Positions 1 through 8,903 of a stretch of DNA of 64,000 nt are shown here, piece after piece. Location of the stretch: contig CP103437.1 in assembly GCA_024919215.1 (NCBI GenBank), positions 744,001 through 808,000 of the forward strand. Direction: 5' to 3'. The notes under the pieces were generated by a model. That model saw only the letters and a list, made by a program, of their open reading frames with translations. It was not told the origin of the DNA and ran no database searches. A program made the translations under genes and the position numbers. This stretch comes from Methylophilaceae bacterium LSUCC0665 (GTDB lineage: Bacteria; Pseudomonadota; Gammaproteobacteria; Burkholderiales; Methylophilaceae). Position 1 is the first letter of the stretch. The number at the start of each line of letters is the position of its first letter.

Positions 1-1
1 C

Positions 2-973
2 ATTGTTGATAAGTTTAAAAATGATAATGGCTTAGATTACAAACCAGAAGAAATAGTTGTCGGTGTTGGCGGTAAGCAATGCATTTTTAATTTATGTTTA
101 TCCATTTTAGATCCTGGCGATGAGGTATTGATACCCTCTCCTTATTGGGTTTCTTATGAGGATATTACTGTACTTACTGGTGCTAAAGCAAAAATTATTT
201 CAACGACCATTGAAGATAATTTTAAAATTACACCGGAACAACTCGATAATGCCCTTACAGAGAAAACAAAATTAGTTTTCTTAAACTCACCCTCAAATCC
301 AACAGGATCTGTTTATACAAAAGCGGAATTACTTCAACTAGCAACAGTATTTCAAAAATATCCGAATGTGATCATCGCCTCCGATGATATTTATGAGCAT
401 ATCAATTTAAATAATCAAGCATTTAATAATATAGTTATGGTTGATCCGAGTTTAAAAAATAGGTCAGTAATTATCAATGGTGTATCTAAAGCATACTCCA
501 TGACTGGATGGCGAATTGGTTATGCTGCTGGTCCAGCAAAAATTATTAAAGCCATGACTAAATTACAATCACAGTCAACATCCAACCCTTCATCCATATC
601 CCAGGCTGCTGCCGAAACGGCTCTTAGGGGAAATAATGAATGTATTGCGGAAATGGTTAAGGAATTTAAACTCAGACATGCTTATGTTGTAGAAAATATT
701 AACAGTATTCACGGATTAAGTTGCATTCCTGCAGAGGGAGCTTTTTATGCATTTCCTTATGCCCAAGATGCCATTGATCGGTTGTTTGATGCAAATATTA
801 TTTCAAAAAATAACGATATCGGATTATGCGAATATTTATTAGAGAAAGCCAATGTTGCCGTAGTTCCTGGTTCGGCTTTTGGTGCCGAAGGTTACTTTAG
901 ATTATCCTTTGCTACCTCAATGGAGAATTTAGTTGAGGCTATTTCTCGAATCAAAAAAACAATCGAAATTTAA
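2..973 (+). CDS. aspC: Aspartate aminotransferase family protein, 5' end outside window
   Basis: A fold-type I PLP aminotransferase, probably aspartate:2-oxoglutarate aminotransferase of the Ib subgroup, cytoplasmic. The frame is open from base 2, so the N-terminal part lies outside the window. The visible part includes a cofactor-phosphate stretch (VGVGGKQCIFN), the substrate-side segment NSPSNPTGSVY, the DDIYEH region, and the Schiff-base lysine in SKAYSMTGWRIGYAAGP. The C-terminal arginine region (FRLSFATS) is intact. It is followed by a tRNA gene with its own promoter, and I see no terminator between them. Related aminotransferases with aromatic or prephenate specificity cannot be excluded. 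Confidence 0.9.
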   Translation: MVDKFKNDNGLDYKPEEIVVGVGGKQCIFNLCLSILDPGDEVLIPSPYWVSYEDITVLTGAKAKIISTTIEDNFKITPEQLDNALTEKTKLVFLNSPSNPTGSVYTKAELLQLATVFQKYPNVIIASDDIYEHINLNNQAFNNIVMVDPSLKNRSVIINGVSKAYSMTGWRIGYAAGPAKIIKAMTKLQSQSTSNPSSISQAAAETALRGNNECIAEMVKEFKLRHAYVVENINSIHGLSCIPAEGAFYAFPYAQDAIDRLFDANIISKNNDIGLCEYLLEKANVAVVPGSAFGAEGYFRLSFATSMENLVEAISRIKKTIEI

Positions 974-986
974 TTGTATTTCAATA

Positions 987-1015
987 TTGACCAAAAGCCA
1001 TTTTCTGTTTACCAT
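987..1015 (+). promoter_or_regulatory. Promoter of tRNA-Asn
   Basis: A sigma70-like promoter: -35 TTGACC at 987-992, a 17-base spacer, and -10 TACCAT at 1010-1015. It places the start of transcription about five bases before the mature tRNA 5' end. Seen directly in sequence; activity is inferred. Confidence 0.6.
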
Positions 1016-1026
1016 CTCACTTCTCT

Positions 1027-1102
1027 TCCCCAATAGCTCAGTCGGTAGAGCAACGGACTGTTAATCCGTGTGTCCCTGGTTCGAGCCCAGGTTGGGGAGC
1101 CA
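1027..1102 (+). tRNA. tRNA-Asn (anticodon GTT)
   Basis: A 76-base cloverleaf. The acceptor stem TCCCCAA (1027-1033) pairs with TTGGGGA (1092-1098), followed by discriminator G and an encoded CCA (1100-1102). The D arm carries AGCTCAGTCGGTAGAGC. The anticodon loop CTGTTAA holds GTT at 1060-1062. The T arm contains GGTTCGAGCC. It is closely similar to the standard bacterial tRNA-Asn. It forms a single-gene unit between its own promoter and a terminator. Confidence 0.97.
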
Positions 1103-1110
1103 AATTCAGA

Positions 1111-1137
1111 GCCACATCATTTGATGTGGCTTTTTTT
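1111..1137 (+). terminator. Rho-independent terminator of tRNA-Asn
   Basis: GCCACATC (1111-1118), a four-base loop, GATGTGGC (1123-1130), then seven T. The T tract runs into the stop codon of the antiporter gene converging from the other strand. The reverse orientation has no T tract, so it acts on the plus strand. Confidence 0.9.
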
Positions 1138-2347
1138 ATAAGATCTTCTGATAAAGTCGTTTAACAAAATTAAATCTAAACAGCATGACCAATAATGCGC
1201 AAATAATGATGCTGAATACTACTACCATTGAAACGATATCAATAATTTCTTCTGATCCGGGGACATTATGAGTTAAAGGAATGGAGGCTAACACTGCCGC
1301 TGCCAATCCTTTCGGCGCCATCATTGAAATATATGACTTATCAATAAAATTCGTCTCTTTAAATAAAACCTTTGTCATTGGGATTCTGAAAATAAATATG
1401 AAAAAAACTAGAGCAATAGCAAATACAAGAAGACTGTACTCCTTAATTTCAAACTGAATTCCCAAGAAAATAAAAAAGAAAATTTTAAGTAAAAAAACTA
1501 ATTCTCTATAAAAATCTAGCTCTGTTTTTGTTAGTGGCTTAATTTCATGTTTGGCTAAAATGAAATTATTAATGAATCCGAAAGATTGATAGTTAGTTAG
1601 AATTAAACCAAATGCCAATGCTGCAATTGGACCTGAATAAGAAAATAATTCGGTTATTCCATAGACAATAAATAGCCAAGCAATGGTAGTTGTTAAGGTG
1701 TTTGGGAAATTTTTTATTTTATCAATAATTATAAGCCACAAGGTACCTGCAAAGAGGCCAAACACTATTGCCATGATAAATGACGCGCCAATGCTTGAAA
1801 TAAACTTAATGACATTAAAAGCCTGATCCTGCTCATAAAATTCGACAAGAGAGAATAGAGTGAGAATACAAAGCACATCAGTTGCTGCTGATTCAAGCAA
1901 CAGGGTTGTTTTCGTTGTTGGCTCAATATCTAAAACATTAGTAATTGGGACAACTACGGCTGAGGATGTGCCGCCTAAAATAACGCCTAGCATTAAGCTA
2001 GAAAGAAAATTCAAATCTAAAAAACTTAATGAAAAAAAAGTAACAATGACTGTGGTTACAATAAAACTGGCAAGAGTTAAAAAACCAGAAGTTTTAAATG
2101 AGCTCATCAGAACCCTAAAGTTTAATGAACAGCCGCTTTCGAAAAGTATGACTACCAAAGCAATCGTCGTAATCACCTCTCCAATTTTTCCAAAATCAGA
2201 AGGCGAGACTATATTAAAAACTGGACCAATTACAATACCAAAGATAATAAGAATTAATACGTCAGGAATTAAGGTTTTTTTAAAAACAAAACTTAAGGCA
2301 TGAGCAGCAAAAATAAGAAGACCTACAGCAAGAATTATTTGGTACAT
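1136..2347 (-). CDS. Monovalent cation:proton antiporter (CPA family)
   Basis: A 403-residue polytopic inner-membrane protein with about a dozen hydrophobic helices spread over its full length, matching the Na+/H+ exchanger domain of the CPA superfamily. Family-typical stretches are LILIIFGIVIGP near the N-terminus, GGTSSAVVVP, and LESAATDVLC, where the acidic residue of the transport site is expected. It has no cytoplasmic TrkA/RCK domain, so it is shorter than KefB/KefC or NhaP2. It probably exchanges Na+ or K+ for H+ for pH or salt balance; the ion is not readable from sequence. It starts 38 bases from mqo and points away from it, so the two share an intergenic promoter region. Confidence 0.85.
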   Translation of the reverse strand: MYQIILAVGLLIFAAHALSFVFKKTLIPDVLILIIFGIVIGPVFNIVSPSDFGKIGEVITTIALVVILFESGCSLNFRVLMSSFKTSGFLTLASFIVTTVIVTFFSLSFLDLNFLSSLMLGVILGGTSSAVVVPITNVLDIEPTTKTTLLLESAATDVLCILTLFSLVEFYEQDQAFNVIKFISSIGASFIMAIVFGLFAGTLWLIIIDKIKNFPNTLTTTIAWLFIVYGITELFSYSGPIAALAFGLILTNYQSFGFINNFILAKHEIKPLTKTELDFYRELVFLLKIFFFIFLGIQFEIKEYSLLVFAIALVFFIFIFRIPMTKVLFKETNFIDKSYISMMAPKGLAAAVLASIPLTHNVPGSEEIIDIVSMVVVFSIIICALLVMLFRFNFVKRLYQKIL

Positions 2348-2373
2348 AATTTTAAGATTTTTAAATAATTACA

Positions 2374-2379
2374 TATAAT
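2374..2379 (+). promoter_or_regulatory. -10 element of mqo, predicting a leaderless mRNA
   Basis: An exact TATAAT ends six bases before the mqo ATG at 2386. A weak -35 (TTTAAG, 2351-2356) lies 17 bases upstream. Normal spacing puts the transcription start on or next to the ATG, and no Shine-Dalgarno sequence is visible. Confidence 0.45.
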
Positions 2380-2385
2380 AACCCG

Positions 2386-3843
2386 ATGCAAAAAATTGTA
2401 AATGAAATTGATATCGCCCTAGTTGGTGGCGGGATAATGAGTGCCACTTTGGCAACAATCCTGCATGAAATTGATCCAAAATTAAAAATTCATCTCTTTG
2501 AAAAATTACCCTCTTGCGGTGAAGAAAGTTCTGCTGCTCTTAATAATGCTGGCACAGGTCATGCAGGAAATTGTGAATTAAATTACACGCCTGAAAAAAA
2601 TAATAATATTAATATTAATAAAGCGCTTTCAGTATGCGAAATGTATGAACTATCCTTGCAATTGTGGGCATATGTTGTTAAAAATGATAAGAATATTCCT
2701 CCAGAATCCTTTATTACCAAATCATCGCATGCCAGTTTTGTATGGGATAAAGTCAATACAAAATTTTTAGAAAAAAGATTTAAGCTAATCAGTAAACAAC
2801 CACTTTTTAAGGGTATGACTTTTACTAAAGAAGCACAAAAAATTAAATCGATTTTTCCGCTCCTTATTAAAGGACGTATAAATGATGATAATATCGCTCT
2901 CACAAATTATGAATTCGGCACGGATGTTAATTTTGGTCAGCTAACATCTATCTTAATAAAAAGATTACAGAAGAATGCATATTTTAAGATACATACCAAT
3001 GAACACATATCCAAAATCAAAAAAATAAACAACTGTTACCATTTTCAAACTCAACTAGGTCAGATACATGCAAAATTTATTTTTTTAGGCGCGGGTGGAA
3101 ATTCTATTAAAATTCTTCAAGATCTCAGGCTTCCCCAAGCGAGAGGGTATGGTGGTTTTCCAATCAGTGGTAAGTGGTTAGTATGTGATAATAAAAATAT
3201 AATACAACAACATAAGGGTAAGGTTTACAGTCAAGCTGAAACGGGATCACCTCCTATGTCAGTTCCTCACCTAGATATTCGCAACATCAATGGAAAACAA
3301 TCATTACTATTTGGACCATTCGCTGGTTTCACGTTTAAGTTTTTAAAATCAGGATCTTTTTTAGATTTTCCCAGCTCAATTAAAATATCAAACTTAAAAG
3401 AAATCTTAACTGTTGGTATTAAAAATTTAAATCTCCTTACCTACTTAATAAAACAAGCCTTACAAAATCATAAAAATCGAATGAAACATTTAAGAAAATT
3501 TTATCCTGAGGCAAAGTCATCTGATTGGAAATTGATATCTGCTGGCCAAAGAGTACAGATCATAAAACCCTCAGACGGTTTGTTTGGTAAATTGGAATTT
3601 GGAACAGAGATTATTTACGATCACAAAAAAACACTAGCTGCCCTTTTGGGCGCATCACCAGGAGCATCAGTATCAGCAGCCTCAATGCTTGAAATTGTTG
3701 AAAAATGTTTTTTAAATCAAAATCAGGAATATACAAAAAAACTAAAGAAAATTTTTCCAAGTTATGGAATTAAATTAAATGACAATCCAGAGATGCTTCA
3801 AAAAGTGAGGAATTCCTACAGAAAAATTCTTAAACTATTGTAG
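2386..3843 (+). CDS. mqo: Malate:quinone oxidoreductase
   Basis: A 485-residue FAD-dependent, membrane-associated enzyme that oxidises malate to oxaloacetate and passes electrons to quinone, replacing or supplementing NAD malate dehydrogenase. The N-terminal dinucleotide fold VGGGIMSATLA starts at about residue 13. It is followed by the family signature SSAALNNAGTGHAG and later by QAETGSPPMSVPHLD, LLFGPFAGF and ALLGASPGASVSAASM. Length is normal for the family. The start is fixed by the FAD motif close to the N-terminus. It has no visible ribosome binding site. It converges on rlmB, and the two genes overlap by nine bases at their ends. Confidence 0.95.
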   Translation: MQKIVNEIDIALVGGGIMSATLATILHEIDPKLKIHLFEKLPSCGEESSAALNNAGTGHAGNCELNYTPEKNNNININKALSVCEMYELSLQLWAYVVKNDKNIPPESFITKSSHASFVWDKVNTKFLEKRFKLISKQPLFKGMTFTKEAQKIKSIFPLLIKGRINDDNIALTNYEFGTDVNFGQLTSILIKRLQKNAYFKIHTNEHISKIKKINNCYHFQTQLGQIHAKFIFLGAGGNSIKILQDLRLPQARGYGGFPISGKWLVCDNKNIIQQHKGKVYSQAETGSPPMSVPHLDIRNINGKQSLLFGPFAGFTFKFLKSGSFLDFPSSIKISNLKEILTVGIKNLNLLTYLIKQALQNHKNRMKHLRKFYPEAKSSDWKLISAGQRVQIIKPSDGLFGKLEFGTEIIYDHKKTLAALLGASPGASVSAASMLEIVEKCFLNQNQEYTKKLKKIFPSYGIKLNDNPEMLQKVRNSYRKILKLL

Positions 3844-4560
3844 CTTTCTTCTAATCTCAGCAACACAAATACCGGTTGCAACAGACACATTAAGGCTTTC
3901 AATAGAACCTGACATTGGGATTGAGAATGTTAAGTCACATTTATCTTTGGTCAGTCTTCTTATTCCCTTTCCTTCAGAACCCATAACTAAGGCAACATTT
4001 CCTGAGAAACTTTGATCGTAAATTGATAACTCAGAATAGCCATCAGCAGCATAAATAAAAAAGTCATGCTCTTTTAATAAATCAATGGTTCTTGATAAAT
4101 TTGTCACTGAAAAAAAGGGAATATGATTAACAGCTCCGCTTGCGACTTTTGAAACCACGGGGGTAATCCCAACAGAATTATTTTTTGGAACAATTATCCC
4201 ACTGAGATTAAAAGCGCTAGCAATTCTAAAACAAGCACCTAGATTATGTGGATCTTGAACTTCATCGAGGATCAAAAAGAAATGTTGCTTGATAGTATTA
4301 GCTAAAAAATCTTCAAGACTCAGTTTTGATAAAGAATCATTTTTACTCGATGCGGCAATAAATTGATGGTTATTGTCATTAAAGTTGTTCTTAAACCATT
4401 GAGCATCCATAAAACTAACTGGGATTTTATTTTTTTGGGCAGCTTCAATGACCCGCATCACTTTTTCTGAATTACGATCTTTACAAACATATAGTTGATC
4501 CACATGATTACCTCTAACGGCCCCATCAACTGAATGCATCCCATAAATTAAATTAGACAT
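3835..4560 (-). CDS. rlmB: 23S rRNA (guanosine-2'-O-)-methyltransferase RlmB
   Basis: A 241-residue SpoU-family (SPOUT knot) methyltransferase expected to methylate the ribose of G2251 in 23S rRNA using SAM. An N-terminal substrate-binding domain (YGMHSVDGAV and following) precedes the catalytic knot. The knot motifs are LDEVQDPHNLGACFR, VMGSEGKGIRRL and IPMSGSIESLNVSVA. It lies one base after rnr on the same strand, in the galU-hpt-rnr-rlmB set; the rnr-rlmB pairing is common in proteobacteria. The last codons overlap the end of mqo. Confidence 0.95.
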   Translation of the reverse strand: MSNLIYGMHSVDGAVRGNHVDQLYVCKDRNSEKVMRVIEAAQKNKIPVSFMDAQWFKNNFNDNNHQFIAASSKNDSLSKLSLEDFLANTIKQHFFLILDEVQDPHNLGACFRIASAFNLSGIIVPKNNSVGITPVVSKVASGAVNHIPFFSVTNLSRTIDLLKEHDFFIYAADGYSELSIYDQSFSGNVALVMGSEGKGIRRLTKDKCDLTFSIPMSGSIESLNVSVATGICVAEIRRKLQ

Positions 4561-4561
4561 T

Positions 4562-6733
4562 CTATTTATTCTTTAAATAAGTAAAATCAATTTTTCCAAG
4601 TTCTAAATCTACTCGAATAAGTTTAACTATTAACTCATCCCCCAGTCTAAATTTTTTCTTTGTTTTTTCCCCTTCAAGCATCTGTTTCTCTTTATTGAAA
4701 ACAAAATAATCATTTCCGAGCTCTGTTACATGAACTAAACCTTCAATATGCAATCGTGGAATTTCAACAAAAATTCCAAAATTTGTCACGCTAGAAATAA
4801 CAACATCAAATTTCTCACCAACCCTGTCTTTCATATAAAAACATTTCAACCAGTTTTCTACATCTCGGGTTGCTTCATCCGCCCTTCTCTCCGTGGATGA
4901 ACAATGATTTCCAATAGATTCTAGATTTTCCGCTTTAAGTTTCTTTTTATTTAAAAAAGATTTAATCAAACGATGCACAACTAGGTCTGGGTATCTTCTA
5001 ATTGGTGAAGTAAAGTGCGTATATTTCTCATACGCCAGACCAAAATGCCCCTTGTTTTCTGCGCCATAATTAGCCTGTTGCATAGACCTTAAAATCATAG
5101 TTTGCAGCATTTGGAAATTTTCTTTATTTTTAATTTTATTGATTAGTTCTTCATAATCCTTTACATCCGGACTTAAACCACCCTCCATATGTACTTTGAA
5201 ATCTGATAAAACAGATTTAAGAATTTCAAGTTTTTCTTCCTTTGGTTTTTCATGATTCCTAAACAGTCCAATTTTTTTTGATAATAAATAATCAGCTGCA
5301 CTAACATTAGCAGCAAGCATGCATTCTTCTATTAATCGATGTGCTTCATTTCTTGCCAAAGGGACAATATCCTTAATTTTTCCACCCTCATCAAATAGGA
5401 TTTGAGTCTCTATTCGGTCGAACTCAATTGCATGTCTTTTATTTCTGGCTTCACTTAGAGTCTGATAAACTGACTTTAAAATATCAAGGAAATCAATTAA
5501 TTCTTTTGGATGCTCTTTTTGATTCTTTCTTTGAAAAATTAATTGATCAACCAAGGTATAGGTCAAGCGATGTTTTGAATTAATAACCGCAGGGTAAAAT
5601 TTATAGGATTGAACCTCTCCTGTTTTTGAAATAACCATATCTGCAATCATGACCAATCGGTCAACATGTGGATTAAGCGAGCATAATCCATTAGAAAGCT
5701 TTTCTGGAAGCATAGGAATGACTCTTCGAGGAAAATAAACCGAATTTCCTCTATCAAATGCTTCCTTATCTAAAGCTGTTCCCTCTTTGACATAATGACT
5801 GACATCCGCAATACCAACTAACAACTTAAAGTATTCTTTATGATTTTCAGCATACACGGCATCATCGAAATCTTTGGCTGTTTCACCATCAATGGTTACA
5901 AAGAATTTACCTCTCAGATCAACTCGATCTTCCAAATCAGATTCATTGATTTCAGAAATTTTCTCTAACTCCTTTTCAATTTTTTTATCAAATCTAAAGG
6001 GAAGGTTATGCTTTCTTAAGGCAATTTCAATTTCGATACCACTATCATCCAACTTTCCAATAATCTCAATAATCTGACCCATAGGCTTAATATTCATGGC
6101 TGGTTGAGTAGTAATTTCTACTTCGACTATATCGCCTGGGACTGCATCCATGTCTTTGCCATATGGAATAATAATATCTTGATGAATTCTCTTATCCTCA
6201 GCAGCAACAATGGTGACGCCATAAGACTGAACTACGCGACCAACCAAAACCTTATTAAATCTTTCTAAGACTTCAACGATGGTTCCTTCCGCTTTACCCT
6301 TTCGATTTAAACCAGAAATTTGCACCATCACTCGGTCGTTATGAAAAACTTTACCCATTTCTTTTTGGTTTAAAAAAATATCATCATGATCTGGTTCGTC
6401 TGGTATCAAAAAACCATAGCCATCTTGATGGCCTTGAACTTTTCCAGAAATACAATTCAGTTTTTCGGCAATACAAAATACATCTTTTCGATTTTTTAAA
6501 ATTTGACCATCTCTTCTCATAGCTTTTAAACGATGAGTTAATGCTTCTTCTTCAGATTTTTTTATATGTAATAGCTTAATAAGCTCATTTTTTTTAATTG
6601 GTGTGCCATATTTATCCATAATATCAAGAATAAATTCTCGGCTAGGAATGGGATGTGAGTATTTTTGAGACTCTCTTTTAAAAAAAGGATCTTTTGCTAT
6701 TTTATTCGATTTTGTTTTAACTGGTTTGCGCAT
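4562..6733 (-). CDS. rnr: Ribonuclease R
   Basis: A 723-residue processive 3'-5' exoribonuclease of the RNB family. The N-terminal winged-helix region (about residues 30-90) is followed by cold-shock domains beginning near SGKVQGHQDGYGFLIP, the RNB catalytic core with DGETAKDFDD at residues 282-291, and a C-terminal S1 domain (VVISSVTNFGIFVEIP). It lacks the long lysine-rich tail of the E. coli enzyme, in line with a reduced genome. The ORF begins inside the end of hpt (17-base overlap), so the two are translationally coupled. Confidence 0.95.
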   Translation of the reverse strand: MRKPVKTKSNKIAKDPFFKRESQKYSHPIPSREFILDIMDKYGTPIKKNELIKLLHIKKSEEEALTHRLKAMRRDGQILKNRKDVFCIAEKLNCISGKVQGHQDGYGFLIPDEPDHDDIFLNQKEMGKVFHNDRVMVQISGLNRKGKAEGTIVEVLERFNKVLVGRVVQSYGVTIVAAEDKRIHQDIIIPYGKDMDAVPGDIVEVEITTQPAMNIKPMGQIIEIIGKLDDSGIEIEIALRKHNLPFRFDKKIEKELEKISEINESDLEDRVDLRGKFFVTIDGETAKDFDDAVYAENHKEYFKLLVGIADVSHYVKEGTALDKEAFDRGNSVYFPRRVIPMLPEKLSNGLCSLNPHVDRLVMIADMVISKTGEVQSYKFYPAVINSKHRLTYTLVDQLIFQRKNQKEHPKELIDFLDILKSVYQTLSEARNKRHAIEFDRIETQILFDEGGKIKDIVPLARNEAHRLIEECMLAANVSAADYLLSKKIGLFRNHEKPKEEKLEILKSVLSDFKVHMEGGLSPDVKDYEELINKIKNKENFQMLQTMILRSMQQANYGAENKGHFGLAYEKYTHFTSPIRRYPDLVVHRLIKSFLNKKKLKAENLESIGNHCSSTERRADEATRDVENWLKCFYMKDRVGEKFDVVISSVTNFGIFVEIPRLHIEGLVHVTELGNDYFVFNKEKQMLEGEKTKKKFRLGDELIVKLIRVDLELGKIDFTYLKNK

Positions 6734-7244
6734 ATAAATTTACGTGATTTCTTTCAATTCCTTTATTATCTAAGCCAAACCCATAGACATAGAGATTTGG
6801 TACCTCTAACCCTTTAAAATCTGCGTCAATTTTTGCTTTTGTATTTGGTTTATAGAACAAAACACAAGAAGTAACAGTTTTAGCTCCCAGTTTTTTTAAA
6901 GTTGAAACACATTCAAAAAGAGTTTTTCCTTCATCGAGTATATCGTCAATCAGCAATACATGCTTGTTCAATACTTCATCCCTAGAGGGTTTATAGATCC
7001 AATTGCCATTTTCTATACCATTGTTGTCTATATATCTTGAATAGTGTAAGTAATTAATATGTAGAGCTTTGTGATTTAACAGTGGCAATAAATGCCCTGC
7101 AAAAACAAGAGATCCAGTCATTACAGGAGTAAAAACTATCTCCTTGTTATGAAATTTAGAATTGATCTGATTAGCTAAATTGGAAATTGAAGCGATGATA
7201 TCTTTATAAGAGTAAAGACATCGGTCTGGTGTTGGAGAAATCAT
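6717..7244 (-). CDS. hpt: Hypoxanthine-guanine phosphoribosyltransferase
   Basis: A 175-residue type I phosphoribosyltransferase for purine salvage, converting hypoxanthine and/or guanine plus PRPP to nucleotides in the cytoplasm. The PRPP loop is VLLIDDILDEGKTL; the family-type N-terminal segment TPVMTGSLVFAGHLLPLL precedes it. The residues that set base preference are not clear enough to separate hypoxanthine from guanine specificity. It overlaps galU by four bases upstream and rnr by 17 bases downstream. Confidence 0.85.
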   Translation of the reverse strand: MISPTPDRCLYSYKDIIASISNLANQINSKFHNKEIVFTPVMTGSLVFAGHLLPLLNHKALHINYLHYSRYIDNNGIENGNWIYKPSRDEVLNKHVLLIDDILDEGKTLFECVSTLKKLGAKTVTSCVLFYKPNTKAKIDADFKGLEVPNLYVYGFGLDNKGIERNHVNLYAQTS

Positions 7245-8104
7245 TTAATTTCTCTTATATAGTCTTTTAATTCTTTACCAAATTCACTATTTTTAATTCC
7301 ATAATCAATATTTGCCATCAAATACCCTAACTTTGAACCACAGTCATATCGTTTACCCTTAAATGTATAAGCAAACACCTCTTCTTGTTTTAACATTAAT
7401 TTGATGCCATCAGTTAATTGAATTTCGTTACCAGCGCCAAAGGAGGTTTTTTCTAAAAATGACATCAGTGTATTCGAAAAAATGTAACGACCGACAACCC
7501 CAAGGTTCGAAGGTGCAAATTCTGGATCAGGTTTCTCAATGATGTTACTAAGCTTCACCAGATCTGAATCAAAATTATTTGAGTCAATCATGCCATATTT
7601 ATTGGATTCCGATTTGTCTACATTTTGAACTGCAATCACGGACTTTTGCTGCTCATTATACTGCTCAACTAATTGCATTAATACGCCAGGTTGCGCATCG
7701 ATCAGGTCGTCTGCTAGGGATACCGCAAATGGCTCTTCACCAACAACCGGCTTGGCTTGCAAAATTGCATGCCCCAATCCGAGCGGTTCACCTTGTCTAA
7801 TATAAATACAGGATACATCTTTCGGAACAATCTGGTTCATTTCATCCATTAATTTTGCTTTTTTTTCATCTACATTAGAAAATCTTTCAAGAGTAGAATC
7901 AAAATGATCTGTAATGGCTCTTTTAGATTTACCAGTAATAAAAATAAGATCTTTAAAGCCAGCCTCAATGGCTTCCTCAACCGCATATTGTATTAAAGGC
8001 TTATCTACAATTGGTAGCATTTCCTTTGGTGTTGCTTTTGTTGCTGGCAAAAAACGAGAACCGAGTCCCGCAACTGGAAAAATAATTTTTCTTAATTTTT
8101 TCAT
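7241..8104 (-). CDS. galU: UTP-glucose-1-phosphate uridylyltransferase
   Basis: A 287-residue nucleotidyltransferase making UDP-glucose for surface polysaccharide and glycan synthesis. The N-terminal nucleotide-binding signature is FPVAGLGSRFLPATKATPKE. Further family landmarks are VRQGEPLGLGHA-type (here IRQGEPLGLGHA), SLADDLID and GVVGRYIF, and a C-terminal AYTFKGKRYDCGSKLGY. Length is standard. It heads the galU-hpt-rnr-rlmB group and has a possible promoter in the 94-base gap after moaE. No close ribosome binding site precedes the ATG. Confidence 0.96.
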   Translation of the reverse strand: MKKLRKIIFPVAGLGSRFLPATKATPKEMLPIVDKPLIQYAVEEAIEAGFKDLIFITGKSKRAITDHFDSTLERFSNVDEKKAKLMDEMNQIVPKDVSCIYIRQGEPLGLGHAILQAKPVVGEEPFAVSLADDLIDAQPGVLMQLVEQYNEQQKSVIAVQNVDKSESNKYGMIDSNNFDSDLVKLSNIIEKPDPEFAPSNLGVVGRYIFSNTLMSFLEKTSFGAGNEIQLTDGIKLMLKQEEVFAYTFKGKRYDCGSKLGYLMANIDYGIKNSEFGKELKDYIREIK

Positions 8105-8132
8105 ATCTAAAACTTTATTAAATGAACCTTAT

Positions 8133-8161
8133 ATTATAAAAAGGATTCGTTATTATTATAA
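8133..8161 (-). promoter_or_regulatory. Possible galU promoter
   Basis: On the minus strand an exact TATAAT (8133-8138) lies 17 bases from a poor -35 (TTATAA, 8156-8161). The whole gap is extremely AT-rich, so chance matches are likely. Confidence 0.3.
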
Positions 8162-8198
8162 ATAATTTACATTAAAAATAATTAATAAATAATTGTAT

Positions 8199-8654
8199 TT
8201 AATACCATTTATTTACTTTTTCATAATCTTTTTTATTTACATCCACCCAAGATTCTGACTTTAACCCGATTTCTTTTTTCCAGAATGGTGCGTCAGTTTT
8301 TAAAAAATCTATTATAAATTCACATGCCCTAAATGCTTCTGTTCGATGTGCAGAAGTTACTGCAACCAATACAATTTCATCATTTAAGTTTAATTTCCCA
8401 AAACGGTGAATTATATTTACATCAAAAACATCCCATGCTCTTCTTGCCTTTTCTTCAATCTCTATCAAAGCTTTTTCAGTCATGCCAGGGTAAAACTCAA
8501 TTTCCATTGAACTCAGTGTATCAGATTTATTATCTTTAAAATCACGCACATAACCAACAAAGGTTACTAGTGCCCCAATATCACTTTCATCAGAGGGCTT
8601 AATTTTCTTAACTTCTGATTGGATATCAAAACCTTCTTCCTGAATCCTTACCAT
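8199..8654 (-). CDS. moaE: Molybdopterin synthase catalytic subunit MoaE
   Basis: A 151-residue large subunit of molybdopterin synthase, which uses MoaD thiocarboxylate to convert cyclic pyranopterin monophosphate to molybdopterin. Typical stretches are GALVTFVGYVRD, IIHRFGKLNLNDEIVLVAVTSAHR, and the lysine-containing KTDAPFWKKE near the C-terminus. It directly follows moaD with a three-base gap and ends the fhs-yigZ-rmuC-moaD-moaE run. Moco would serve enzymes such as formate dehydrogenase, not encoded here. Confidence 0.95.
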   Translation of the reverse strand: MVRIQEEGFDIQSEVKKIKPSDESDIGALVTFVGYVRDFKDNKSDTLSSMEIEFYPGMTEKALIEIEEKARRAWDVFDVNIIHRFGKLNLNDEIVLVAVTSAHRTEAFRACEFIIDFLKTDAPFWKKEIGLKSESWVDVNKKDYEKVNKWY

Positions 8655-8657
8655 GGT

Positions 8658-8903
8658 TCAACCTCCAGTAATCGGGGGGAAAAAAGCAACCTCATCACCA
8701 TCGTTAAGACTTAAATCCCAGTCTAGCACTAATTCTTGGTTAACAGCGGCCTTGATATTCTTGACATTGTCAATTTGCTGGTATTCTTGTCGAAGATAGC
8801 TTATTAGATCTCTAATTGAAGCAACTTCAGCTTTATATTCAATATCTAACTCATTGATTCTTAATTCCTCACGAAGTTTTGCAAAAAATAGCACCTTAAT
8901 CAT
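8658..8903 (-). CDS. moaD: Molybdopterin synthase sulfur carrier subunit MoaD
   Basis: An 81-residue ubiquitin-like protein ending in the required Gly-Gly (FFPPITGG). Its C-terminus is thiocarboxylated and donates sulfur to molybdopterin synthase. An upstream in-frame ATG at 8918 would add five residues. I chose 8903 because MIKVLFFAKLRE is the usual MoaD N-terminus and 81 residues is the usual length. The start overlaps the end of rmuC by eight bases, indicating translational coupling. moaE follows. Confidence 0.93.
   Translation of the reverse strand: MIKVLFFAKLREELRINELDIEYKAEVASIRDLISYLRQEYQQIDNVKNIKAAVNQELVLDWDLSLNDGDEVAFFPPITGG

Noticed and set aside
1111-1137. Bidirectional function of the tRNA terminator for the antiporter
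   Set aside because: The minus-strand tail after the stem is TCTGAATTTG, not a T tract.
1860-2303. A 147-codon frame on the plus strand
   Set aside because: It is fully antisense to the cation/proton antiporter, which has clear family motifs; the product is low-complexity and has no ribosome binding site.
8105-8198. A terminator after moaE
   Set aside because: Only AT-rich imperfect repeats are present; no GC stem with a T tract.
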